64,000 bases of DNA from Toxoplasma gondii ME49 (lineage: Eukaryota; Apicomplexa; Conoidasida; Eucoccidiorida; Sarcocystidae), in the NCBI RefSeq assembly GCF_000006565.2, contig NC_031472.1, forward strand, positions 1,145,227 to 1,209,226. Direction: 5' to 3'. Positions 48,201 through 60,065 of the stretch are shown here, in pieces. The position numbers and the translations under genes are program-made. Each line of letters starts with the position of its first letter. Within the stretch, counting starts at the first letter, position 1. The notes under the pieces are model-generated. The model searched no databases, was not told the origin of the DNA, and saw only the letters and a list, made by a program, of their open reading frames with translations.

Positions 48201-51200
48201 CAAAAAGATGGTGGAGGCTGCGTTGCCACTCTCGCGACTATACTGCTGCCTCCCTGACGTTGAGGTCGACGGGCTGCCTCTCGAGACTGACAGACTGCCG
48301 GTGCCCCCTTCGGCTTCGTGAACAGTCGAGTTTGCCACGAACGCTCCGTGGATGCCGCGGGCTAGTAGATCAGCTGTTTCGCCATGGTCATAACAGGAGG
48401 AGGAAAGTGATTCTATTTGTGGACTTTGTCTCTCCAACGGAATGCCCTTATCGTCATCGGGGTCCGACCAAAATGCTGTAGATGCGGACATGCCAGGTTC
48501 GGTTTTTCCTAAAGTCGAATGAAGTCCCGTTTTATAGTTCGGTGATAGCGAAAAAGCACGCAGTGGCGCGGCCCTTTTATGGTTCTCTCCCCGGCTCACA
48601 ACGATGGCTGCTTCGTGAGCATACCCTGTTCGTTCGAATTCCGAAAAGAACGGACACCATTCACGATTGTCTTTGCAGTTATGTGCAGCACGTAGACCCC
48701 ATCCCATTACCACAGCTACCATCTCCGATTCCTCTTGAGATGCATAACCTGCTCTGAGGCTTTGTCCGCCATGTCTGGGGTTCCCGCCGGCTCCTTCGCT
48801 CAGTACCGGATGTGTCCTCAGCGCACTAAAAAATGCGGTAGCATGCAAATGATCTGACGGCTGCACCGCCAGCGGTTCCTCGTCTTCGTTGCCTATGCCT
48901 AACGGGGTCTCCCCGGCATCAGTGCCAGATAGCGAACAGCCACTGAAACCTCCCGTGCTTCGGCGAGAGACAGATTCATCCTGAACTGAGGCGAGCCGGA
49001 GATCATGCTGGTTCTTGTGTTCTTTGTCTTCAGCCATAGCGTTTGCTCCCGCAATCCCATCCGTGTCGTTCTCAGGAAATGCATCGGGCACTCGGGGAGG
49101 CTTAGGACACAAGGAAGGAGCAGATAAAGGCTGGTGAGTAGCACGAAACGAATAAGGAACCCACAGATGTTCCGAGCTCGAAGAGATATCCACTGGAGGT
49201 CTGTTGATTAAGGTGCAGTCGTCAAAATGCGTTTCCAAGAGCGAGGACGTCGTGTGTGAAAACGCACTTCTATTTAGAAGCCATGACGTCTGACGCTCAT
49301 GGTATGTTGACATCGGCAAGCGTGGTGAATTTCTATTATACACGTCTTCTTTTACAGCCTCCTCCTTCACCATTGTTTTGTCTCTCACGTTATTCGTACA
49401 TTCTGAGTAAGAAGAGGCATACTCCCCTGTGTCTGATCCCTTCAGGTTAAAATCAAAATACTCATTGGAAGCACTTGCCGTTGGGGTCGACGAGCCGGGA
49501 GTAGCTCTGCCTGAAGCGGCGAAGGCACCATGCGTTTCCTCACTTTCCTCGAATGTACAACTATTTTCCAAGCGGCTATCTTGCGTAGTCAAAACAGAAA
49601 CAGCTATTTGGTCGCTGTCCTTGGCACCGTTACCGGACGCCAAATGGCCAGAAGGGGATGGCGGGAACGATGACGCTTCGGATCCGCTCACGTTGCTTCC
49701 ATTCACACGTTGTACTTCTACTTCGTCGTGTTGTGCAGTGCTCCCATGCAGCATCTGTTGATGCCTGTTTTGCTCCTGTCCTTGTCGTTCGATTGCATTC
49801 CTCTGCCTCGTGGCCGTAGTCTGTAGCACACCCAGCTGCCGCCCGGCATGACTGGTTTCTGTTGGAGTTGCCAGACTGCAGCTACCGCCTTCGCGATCTG
49901 TTCCTTGTCCGGCGTGTCCAGTATTTCCTGTGCCTTGCCTGTGTCCAATGTCGCATTGGTCTTCCTCTTCCACTCCTCGGTACACCCACCGAAATTCCCC
50001 TGCTGTCTTCATTCCCTGGAGGTCACCTCCCCTTTGTGGTATGTTGTAACCGAGTAATGGTGAATGGTTGCTAGCACTCGATGTGGGCGTCGCGTTCCGA
50101 TCAGATGAGGAAGCCGAGGATACCGGTAGAACAGAAAACGCAGACAGAACTCCCGCACATTCATCCTCATGCAAATGACATGGTGTGTCATAGACAGATC
50201 TCGTCACTCTGTCGCACGACAATGACAAAGGCTCCTCTTCGGCAATGCTGATGGCAGCATTAGCTACCGCCGTGGCGAGAACCGAACATCCGCCCTTTCC
50301 CTGAAGACGAGGCACGAATGCGTTTTTCCTGCTGTCGGTGGTTTGTGGGGCCACGGATCCCGACAGTAATGACGTGCTCATCCCCTCCTGTTGTTCTTCA
50401 CAGAACATGTTACCACGTGAGAGTGAAGTAGTATCACTCGAGGCGGTATACTGTTGGGTTTGTCTCACAAAAGGGAGACCAGCCTCTGAAGTTGAATGGT
50501 CATCTGGTAGGTTAGCAACCCATCGTGTGGGAACGTCCGTTAGTTTCACAAAACTGCAGGGGTCCGTCTCTCTGAAACACGATTTCTGACTCGATGCGAG
50601 GACGGGAGTCGTATCAGGCACTGGCAAGATAGTGGAGGAATCCACACGATGAGGAGGAGGCTTAGAGGGAATCGAGCAAGTCAGAGAAGATGAGGGAAGA
50701 AGAGAGGAAGAAGTATGAAATCCATGCGAAGAGAGACAAGTGGAACCAGCAGGAAGCGAAGATGCAGATAACATAGGTGAAGAGAAACGAGGCGGAGAGG
50801 ACCCGGCCTCAGGGCAAGGGGTCGGACAGCCAATATGATGGGCTTGACATGCCGGGTCATCGCCATTTACCTCGTTTCCTCGATTGTAGCCAGATTCTCG
50901 GTCTTGCCAATCTGTCGAATAGGACCTAAGTTCACGGGGCCCACTACGTGACGTGTCGGAGCTGGAATCATGCCCATGTGATAGTAAACAAGTCTCCTCA
51001 CCTCTCACAGGCCACTGATGTTCTTGGCAGCCGAGCAAATGTACATTCTCACTTTGCATTCCAACGCATTTAGCATCTCCAACACCACCTTCCTGGTGCG
51101 CGCCCTGTGCCACAATGGGCTCATTGTCCACGTGACCCTGATTACGACAAAGCACAGTAGAAAGTTTTATGGACGCCTGTGTTGAAAGCGCATATTGCTG

Positions 51201-54035
51201 CCTGATGCGCAGTAAACCCTTTTTACAACTTCCGCTTTCACCAGCCGCATGCAAGGATCCAGTATGGACATCAGGACTGCCCATGCCAGCGAAGATACAT
51301 CCATCTCGTTATGCCTCATGTCTCTGGGACTCTGCAAGACAGCATTTAGCGTGCTTCCCTAAGTGGCGGGGTTCGTTGCCTACCTCCGCAGACAAAATTG
51401 CTCTGTCCCTTCCACCAGAACTGTGCCAGACTTGGTAACCTCCTCTGTGAATAACGGGTTCCCTTGCACGCATGTCCTGGTCAGATCCTCTATTATCGAA
51501 AGTGGGTGAAGTGACGAAAAAGGAAGACCCAGCATGCAGGGTCTTGAAAGGCCTGTGCACGGTGTGGCACCCCCGCGATGACGCGCTCCACCAATCTGGG
51601 GACTCGCATGACACTGACTCAGACGCGGAAGACGGGGAGACATCATGCGACCAAGGGACGGCTATCTCTGCCAGGAATTCAGGCACGGCTTCATGGCTTG
51701 GCGCATTGCTCCTTTCCTCACGAAAAAGACTCTCCTGTATACATGTGAGGGTGTCTGAGGAGAGTGGGTGTTGTTGACAACCAGTACCAGCAGAACGTCT
51801 CCAAAGTGATCTACGGTTTCCTGTTCGGATAATCGGTTCTCGAACAAGGAGAAAATCAGAGGAAATGCCTGACGCCTCTGTGTCGCTTTCTGATACAAAT
51901 GGAGTGGTCGATGAAGGAAAACATGATGTTGGGCAGGAGATCGTTCCAATGCCATCACGGGGTCGATGCGTCGTTGGCCAGTTCCTGTAAGCCACCATGT
52001 GACGTTCGGTCAGTTTCCGTTTCGGGGCTACTGCGCCGTGTGGAAAACTCGTGTCAGCCTCAACGTGACTTCGGTTGCCCTGAAAAGGCAAAAGAGCGTG
52101 GACATGCTGAGGCTCGTACACTGTCTCTGGCCGGTCACAAAGATGCGAAGAAGACGAAGGCGAGACATGTGCGTCATGCCGAGGCGCCTTGTCGCCATGG
52201 CAGCGAATTTCGTTTCTGCGGCAATGCTGAAATCCGCTGTCGCTTTGTGGAGAAGCGACAGCTGGAGGATCTTCGTGGTTCATCGAACAAGCAGAAGACG
52301 AAGAACAGTAAAAAGCCGCAGGCCCGCACCTGGTGATGTCCCTGTGGTGAGACACGTGTGTCTGGCAACCAGGACAAACCCCTCGGTTCTGTAAACTCCA
52401 GGGGGAGTCAGGAGGATGGCCGTGACCAATGGAAGTTGATGCCGACAAAGCAGGGGACAGACTGGCTGGAGGATGCAAGCTGCGGTGACAGCTTCGACGT
52501 GAATTGAGACAAGGTCTTGTTCCAAACCCACGCGCGTTATATATTTCACAATATCCTTGGGCATTCCTGCGTGCAGAGTCTGAGAGGCACCTCGCCTCAA
52601 TCGCAAGAGATAGAGCTTGGGCTGATCCGTATTTCATGCACGAAAAGCTCTTGTTCGTGGTAGTTCCATTGGCATTCCTAACCACGGCCCTATACGCTCT
52701 TCTCTGGTTGTCATAACGAACTCCGAGTGGAAGCCCCTGTTCTGATTGAACGCGTGTGAGAGGCCGGTAAGCATATTCGTCAGTAACGAAAGAAGACGGT
52801 ACACACCATGAACATGATACAGGAGAGGGTTGGGAAGGTGGCGATCGGTAGCCCTCTAGAGCAGGAGGCGAGTGAAAGCTTGAAGCAGGGGTGTCTGCTT
52901 GAGTTTTGGACAAAGATGAGACAATGGGAAGGGCTTGAGCAGCGGATTGTATGCTGAGGCGGTTTGCATGTGGGACGCCGTACGTGATTGAATTGATTTC
53001 AGACCGAACAGGTCCACTGTAGGATACCCGTGGATCACAACCTGTACACCCGTCGGGGGATGATGGCTGAGATGACGGATAGAACGACCAGAAATCATCT
53101 GAAATATTACCATAAATCTGAACAGGAGACGCACACGACTGCGGCGACTTCCAAACAGGCTGCTGCTGTCGATGGTTATGACAAGGTGGCAGCTCCATGT
53201 GTGATCTTTCTTCCTCTCTTCTACCACAACAGATGTGTGCCGGACGTCCGATTTCCGCTGCAGAAGTAAATTGGCACACGTTACCACGTTGCTGGTGGTC
53301 TTGAGGAGTCAGCAGTTCGGGAGGCAGGCGTGACCGACCAGAGGAACCAATATGCTGGTTGAGATTTGCCGAAACTGAAGAAACTCCACAGTCGTGTTTT
53401 CCGTGGAGAACAACGGGTGGAGGCGAAAAACACAGATACATGTCGCCGGCAGAGAAGGAGGTTCGCCGCACGGGGCAGTCGCCTTCAGAGGAAGGTGAGT
53501 CCCTCAATACAAACACGGGGGTCTTGACCCTTTCGCAGCGTTCCTCTACTCCATCGAAGGTATCCACCCCGGGCGAAATTGTGTCAGGCAGTGAAGCGCC
53601 TTCAGCGTTCGCTCCTTTCACCTGTGAGTCTTGCACCGTCACACCTGCTTCACGCTCAGGCCACGACTCTACGGTATATTCGTTCTTTTCATCTGCGGAT
53701 AATGCCTTGTCCTCATGCGCGTGAGGCTCTGATGTTTTCTCACGGGTGCAGAGGCTGTCTTCAAGATCAGTCATCAGGCCATGAGAGCCCTTCTGCGAGG
53801 CAGAATTCGCATTGCAGTTGGGAAGTGTATTGGGAAAGCTCGTACACGCCAAGGGCAAACCTTCACTCCGACATTCTCTATATTCAGGTTGTATCCCTAA
53901 GCCTCTGTCACTGTTTGTATTCTGTTGATCAGAAGAAGAAGGAGAAGAGAGACTGAAGAAGCTGTTTGGGGCACGCGGGCCTGAGACCTGTCGCTCACAT
54001 CCGATGTCGGCAGCGGTGCATGGTGACTTCTCCAT
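42252..54035 (-). CDS. ApiAP2-family transcription factor, about 3845 residues, two exons
   Basis: ApiAP2 proteins are the main sequence-specific DNA-binding factors of apicomplexans and act in the nucleus. Exon 1 (54035-51384) begins MEKSPCTAADIG. It carries one AP2 domain at about residues 438-491: GVRYDNQRRAYRAVV strand region, NKSFSCMKYG, then a helix with ALSLAIEAR, matching the AP2 core. Exon 1 ends at GAG before GTAGGC. Exon 2 (51137-42252) starts after a pyrimidine-rich acceptor (GTGCTTTGTCGTAATCAG), in phase 0. The intron of 246 bases removes the in-frame TAA at 51311-51309. Exon 2 is one open frame of 2961 codons, Ser/Arg/Glu-rich, with basic clusters (SPSKKKQHATAKSPK, GRRRRLTSPCR) that could be nuclear-localisation signals. 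No second AP2 or ACDC domain was seen. A pyrimidine-rich stretch near 47.6-47.9 kb could be an undetected in-frame intron. Confidence 0.85.
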
Positions 54036-56938
54036 CGTGTTAAAAAACCAAAACCTGGATGTAAAGTGTAAGCTGAAGGGCGTTTTTCCATGCAAAGTAC
54101 GGACGTTCACACGCGTATTATAGAGCGAGAATATTATGGCCAGAATACAGTTCTGAAAACCAAACGATGTTTCGCATAGTACAATCAGCTCCAGTACATG
54201 TCGTCACGTTGTCCTTCTGCCGTCTTTGAAGAAGATTCAGTTGCCCATTTCTCCCGCTTTTGTAAGCCAACGTCTGCACTGTTGCCGTTGCCTCGTTCCT
54301 GATTTGTCAAAGCTCACCGGAAATTACTTGGTGTGTTCTTGTCTCTCGCATATCTTTCTTCTGCAGGAGACTCCTCCACAATATATATAAACGTACACGA
54401 TGTCCGGCGTGCACACTCCAAACATTTATTCGCTCGACACCGCGGCAACCACCTGTTATTCATTTATTTATATATACCTCTTCCGTCCAAGCAAAGGCTG
54501 ACGGCGACAGCCGTTATGTCGTTCCAACTGGGCCTCCGGGTCGAAAAAGACGCAAACGCGATGCATCAGGTGATCTCCTGTGATAAATACAGGAAGTCGC
54601 GAAGTTATATTGTTCCACAACGAGTCTTCGATGCAGATATTACCATGTGTCATAGAGATGACGGTAACAGTGACCAACTGCTATAATCAAAGCGAGACAC
54701 GGGAGGTTCGAACAACACAATCTGGGCAGTCATCGAAGCTTCTGGATAGCGCCACACTCGCAAAAGAACCTCCGCCGATGTAAACTCAACTCCACCGTCG
54801 GTTTCAAAAGGCCATCCCTCTGGACCACAGCTCCGCTAAATAGAAGAAGTATTTATTTTTTGACACATGATGTGGCTCACAAAGTTTCGTAGAAGGTAGA
54901 GAAACTGACCAGCGCACGGCGAGGGAAGTCGCTTGAGTAAGAGTGTCACGCTTCGTGATCGTGTCACTTTCTGTTCCTAAGGAATTGTTTGCGGTCCTCA
55001 CAAACAGATGAGTGACCAAGAAATGAGAGTAATGCGTGCTTCTCCCCAGAAAGTGTTTTACGCGCTTCGTGTCACAGATAGGGTCATGTTCCCGGGCAGC
55101 GTTCAACAGAATCAGGACTACTTTGTTCACTAAAGACGCACAGCAGCGGTTGTGTGCACAGCAATTCTGATTCACGTTGAAACCCAACAGAGGTTTCTGA
55201 GAGAAGGTAGCGACAGCTGACACGTCTTTATGAATGATGCGCACGCATCAGGCTTGATATTGTAACACGCATAGACGAGCTGTGTAGCACATATTGCCGC
55301 GGAATGTTGGCGGTCGAAACACATGAAAAGCATCATGGAAATACCCTTTCGATTCAGAGGAATGAAATGGATATTTTGCCTTCGGCTCCTGATAACATCT
55401 CTTTCCCTCGAAAACCTTAGCGGCGGGTAGTTGAGTTTACGTGTCCGACACGCTCAGTTTCTTTTTCGCGGCCCTGGATGCAATGAATTCCAAGGGATCA
55501 CTCCCTAAACCCGTCCACCGTTTCTGGCCAAAAAGAGTTTCTGTTCTCCCGACGAACGAGAACCCCACGCGCGAATCTGGTTGCTTCAGAAATCAGGATT
55601 CAGTGGGCGTTCAAGCTGAATCGTTTTGTAAGGAGCTAGCCAAAAATCATGTCGATGGATGGGGCTGATGTCAAACCAGCGAGCTCCAAAAACCGGAAGC
55701 GTGGCTGTCATCGTCCGACCCAAGGCAACAGGCACACCCACATTTAAACCGATCGACAGTACACATGATGGGCATGTGTTAGTCACTATCCAACAGGGAG
55801 GTGAGGTTTGGTTGCGAGCAGTAACCTAACAGCAGGAACAAGCGGTTGTTTAACACATATTTTGGAGTACACGTTAAGCCACGACAGAAACAAGCGCGTC
55901 GACCAGTTTACCCTGCAACATCATTGAGATGGCTCCAACTAGCTGTAACGTCTTCCGAAGGGCTTCCTGTCACCACACCTGAACGTTCAGCTATATCAGT
56001 AGCTTTCCAAACGCTCTACGAATTGGTTGGCAAATTCGATGGTAGGGCGTGTGAGAGGGACGCTACATGGATGCTCGCCTCCAATTTCGTTTCTCGTTTC
56101 ATATTCCTGTCGGGGAAACAGCACGGCACTGAATTCTTGAGGGTAAGGTGTGGGTACACGGTAGCTGTCCACAGCTAAGTCGTAGAGAACAAGTCAAATA
56201 CGTACAAGAATATGCAGACGGAGTTCTTTGCAAGTATGCGTTTCTGAGTTGTTGGTGAACGACTCACCGTGGAATAGGGAAACAATGCCAAACGTGCACA
56301 GGCTCTGCAGTGGGACAGAGGCTATGAAGAGGTTCATCCCGTGAACGACTGTGGGAAGTAATCAGAAGATGCATACATGTCCGTGCTTGTCATTATCCAT
56401 TTCTTGGAAAGAGACTTAAAACGCTGACACAACCGATATCGCCGAAAGCAGATCCGGTGTGTACATGGAATTTCAGACGCTTGTCTAGTGCACGGTAGAA
56501 CATGTTGGCGCAAGCTGGGGCATGGCTTGGCCTACGCTATTGCAACAGTTATCAGATTTTATTGTCGTCAGTAAAACTGATTTTCTAGATGTGCTTGGAG
56601 CCGTCTGCTGACTAAAGAGGGATGACCCTCCCAATGTATGATTCTTGCTTGTGACAGTCATGTCACACACCGTAGATAAACAAACCAGATACGCGTTAGA
56701 AGTGTGAAACGTCTGACTACGGAATTGCCCACGCCCACAAACTAGTCTCTGATGACTTCTTCGGGCAACAGAAACGCACATTGATGATGGGCTGGATATG
56801 CGTCCAGCACAACGATCCTGAGAACAGGCGAACTTTGTTTGTGACAAGGCTGAACTCAGCAAAGCTGTTGCCGTCCGCTGCCCTTTGAAAGACATACAAC
56901 CGCAATATATCGGCAACCCGGAAAGATATATCACTCCA

Positions 56939-56979
<41 letters not shown>

Positions 56980-58501
56980 CAACCACAGGCGACAAAGCGG
57001 CGTAGATTGCAGCGTCACGCGTGGCAGCTTGGAGAGATGCGGTTAGTTCTCTGTCTTGCGGGTTGTAGCCAGTATGCATTGCTAGAGTACTCTCGCTGGA
57101 GTCGAAATCTCTTTAGACAGTCTACCAGAGGCTTCGAAAGCAATGCCTAGTTGCTTGCCATCCAGGGAGCTTAGCGGAGTTAAAAGAAGTCCCCAGGTCT
57201 GCTAGAGTATCTGGAGTCAATGAATATTACAGTGAATAAGCGACATTTTTTCCCTTGACATGTTCGCTTCCGCAATTTTTTCATTTTTTCAGATGCCTTC
57301 TCACTTGTTGCACACAAAGTTGTTTGTCATATTCGCCCCTGTGTCCTGCTAAAAAAAATTCAACTCCAAATCCTCACGCCATACTTGACGACGCTACCAA
57401 CATAGTCTGGTTAGTAGCGTCGTGTTTTCGACCCTGAGGAAGAGTTTGGCTCATTGGTCGCTCAATATGAATCAAAAAGAGCCCGCCCCTTATTTTTAAA
57501 AATATGCACACGCATTCGTGGTGTTCCCTGCTGGCGACATAAAAAATTCTCCAGACGTGGACGTAGACCACTACCTTATTTCCTTGAATCCGGATTTACC
57601 GACGACATGAACGGTGAAATAAGAATGTGGACTTTCAGATTAGATAGTCGCGAAATCAAGTATAAATCTAAAGTGTTTCAAAGTGGCGTTATTACTCAAC
57701 AGCTTTATCCATGGCGTGTGACACTGCCCCACAGACGAGCGCGCGCCACTGCTCACGGAAAAAAGGTGAAAAGTAGCTGCGTTTAGTCTTCTGACTCAAT
57801 ATTTTTATCTACTCATCGTGTCTGACAAACAATAGTACAGATAAGGCGGCAGTGATTAACTTTCTTACAGTAAGAGATCTGCTCACCGGGGTTGCCAGCG
57901 ACCAAAGTCCTGCATGCAGATGGAGACTTATTTTCCCGGCGGGAATTAAAAAAGCTGCAGTTCGTATAATTATGTGTGTCACCCAGGTTCCCCTCTGCAA
58001 TACGCCGTCGAGTTTTCTTCTAGAGTTGGATTTATCCTCTTGACTCATCTTTCCTCCATGCTGAAGAACAAGAGAGCTCTGTTGTGAAGTAGAAAAAGAA
58101 ATATTCCTCGGTTTGCATATCAAGTCCAGCGCCTAAGCGAATTGACACCACTGTGTCGAATTGTGCATGGGTGCCGTTCCAGGACACAAAGCTCTATTGG
58201 TGCCCTTTCACACCGCTTGTACCTGAGTATCTCTCGAAAGTGTGAGCAGCTGAATATGCGAAGGTGTGGATTTATCGAGGGCCTTTGAAGACTCCTCGTG
58301 GCCACCCTGCAGGGTTGCGCGTCTCGAGTTTTCTCCCGTAGAGATGTGTCACATGCTTTCATCCAACTGGTTAAGCAATTACATGTATATTTAGATGATT
58401 TGATACGATTAATTTTGCGTTTCCGAATGCTTATGTGCATCACAGGGTGTTCCGATCCGTGATATCAGAGTGATACAGTATCGCCACAAATTTTGCCAAG
58501 G
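54036..58501. other. Divergent intergenic region of 4.5 kb
   Basis: This lies between the divergent ApiAP2 and GPN3 starts. Long leaders are usual for ApiAP2 genes. It contains an (AT)18 tract at 56941. Open frames such as 54333-54686 and 55846-56178 on the plus strand show no domain or splice support, and those on the minus strand over the AT tract are repeat artefacts. Confidence 0.5.
56941..56976. repeat. (AT)18 microsatellite
   Basis: Uninterrupted AT alternation over 36 bases in the ApiAP2-GPN3 divergent spacer. It resembles the tracts near 41.9 and 42.0 kb. Confidence 0.95.
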
Positions 58502-60065
58502 ATGAAGTTCGGCCTCCTTGTGATAGGTCCTGCCGGGAGCGGCAAGAGCACGTTTTGCCACTATATCCATCAGCACATGGAGGTGTTGCGGCGACATTGC
58601 CGCTTAGTGAATCTGGATCCGGCAGCAGAGTATTTTGCGTACCAACCCGACATCGACATTCGTGACCTCGTAACGGTTCAAGATGTTGAAGAAGAGCTAC
58701 ATCTTGGGCCAAATGGAGCCCTTGTCTACGCGATGGAATTTCTTCAAGAACAGATAGATTGGTTAGAATCTCAGTTTGCGGATTTTGGAGAAGACGAGCT
58801 CTTCATCATTGACTGTCCTGGACAAATTGAACTCTATACACATCTCTCGTTAATGGCGGAAATTTGCAGTAGCATTCAGTCATGGGGCATCAGACTGTGT
58901 GCATGTTGTTGTTTGGACGTTTCATTCATGACTGACGCTTCAAAGCTCTTAGGCGGTTCTCTTATGGCTCTAAGCGCCATGGTACAACTCGAGCTGCCCC
59001 ATATCAATCTTCTTACAAAGTGTGATCTGGTGGATAAGAACCTATCCCTCGCAGCTGCACAAAGGCGTGCTACTGGTCGGCGGGTCAGATCGCGCAGGGA
59101 CATGAGACGAACGCAAGGGACGCAAGACAGTTTCGAAGATCACTCCGACAGTGAGGAAGAAGACGATGAAGAGGATGAGGACATTAGTCCATGCTCCGCG
59201 TCTCGTACATTTGGACTCTCTGCGCTGGCGGCTTGGCCTGATTACGCCGATGAACCGACAGACGCGAAAGAGGCGGCTATAGACGCCCTACTGTCTCGGG
59301 ACCCCCACCAAATCGTCCAGCAGCTGGATGTGAGCCTTGCTCGTCACCTGCCTGCTCGTGGTTTTGTTGGCTTGTGTCTGGTACATTTTCTTTCTGTCTT
59401 CCGATCTTCTGGTTCGCTCTGCCACCAACGCGTTCACACAGATACGACAATGGAGGTCAGCCTTTCGGACGGACCTACGATTAACATTCCCATTCATTCA
59501 CTCCATAATCTTTATAGATATGAACCGTTACATCCTTTACGTGTGCTCACTGAGCGATACCATCTGTATTACACATTTATGTTTATAATCCTACGACCGT
59601 TTATGCATTTGTCGTTTGTTGGTTTGCAAAGTGTGTATCGTTTCTCCTCCTCGCAACACGCTTAGTCTGTGATGAGCAGGCACACCGCTCTACGCTGAAA
59701 CAATGGATGCGATGAGAGAGTAGGTGAGTATAGCCGGAACCATAATCTACAGCGCATGCGTGAGAGAGACAGTTGTGCTTATTTTTGTTAAATGCCTTTA
59801 CGCAGCTGAATTATGTCGAATTATCGTGTGGCTGCTCAATGTCTGCGCCTGTTCGTAGGAGTGCATGCCGGCAAAGTACAAGGCGCTCAATGCCGCGTTC
59901 GCCACTCTCATCGAGGACTACAGCCTCGTCTCCTACCTACCATGCAATGTTTTGGACGAGGAGTCTTTAGCCGTTGTGGCATCTGCCGTAGATCACGCTG
60001 TTCAATATGGGGAAGATATGGAAGTCCGGGAAAGTGACTTGATTGGCAATGCACAAGGCGACTAG
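58502..60065 (+). CDS. GPN3: GPN-loop GTPase 3 (GPN3-type), two exons
   Basis: GPN3 is a cytosolic GTPase that works with GPN1 in assembly and nuclear import of RNA polymerase II. Exon 1 (58502-59329) ends at GAT before GTGAGC. Exon 2 (59859-60065) follows GTTCGTAG in phase 0. The total is 344 residues. The sequence shows the P-loop GPAGSGKST (9-17), NLDPAAE (38-44), the diagnostic Gly-Pro-Asn loop in LGPNGALVY (69-71), DCPGQIELYTHL (G3, 104-110) and TKCD (G4, 172-175). The C-terminal exon (LIEDYSLVSYLPC, then AVDHAVQYGEDMEV) matches the end of GPN3 better than GPN1 or GPN2. An acidic, low-complexity insert sits at about 190-245 (EEEDDEEDED), making it about 60 residues longer than typical GPN3. 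The TTG at 58493 is not the start; ATG at 58502 is. Confidence 0.95.

Noticed and set aside
56485..57079. Minus-strand frames containing Tyr-Ile repeats
   Set aside because: These come from translation of the (AT)18 tract; no domain or splice signal supports a gene.
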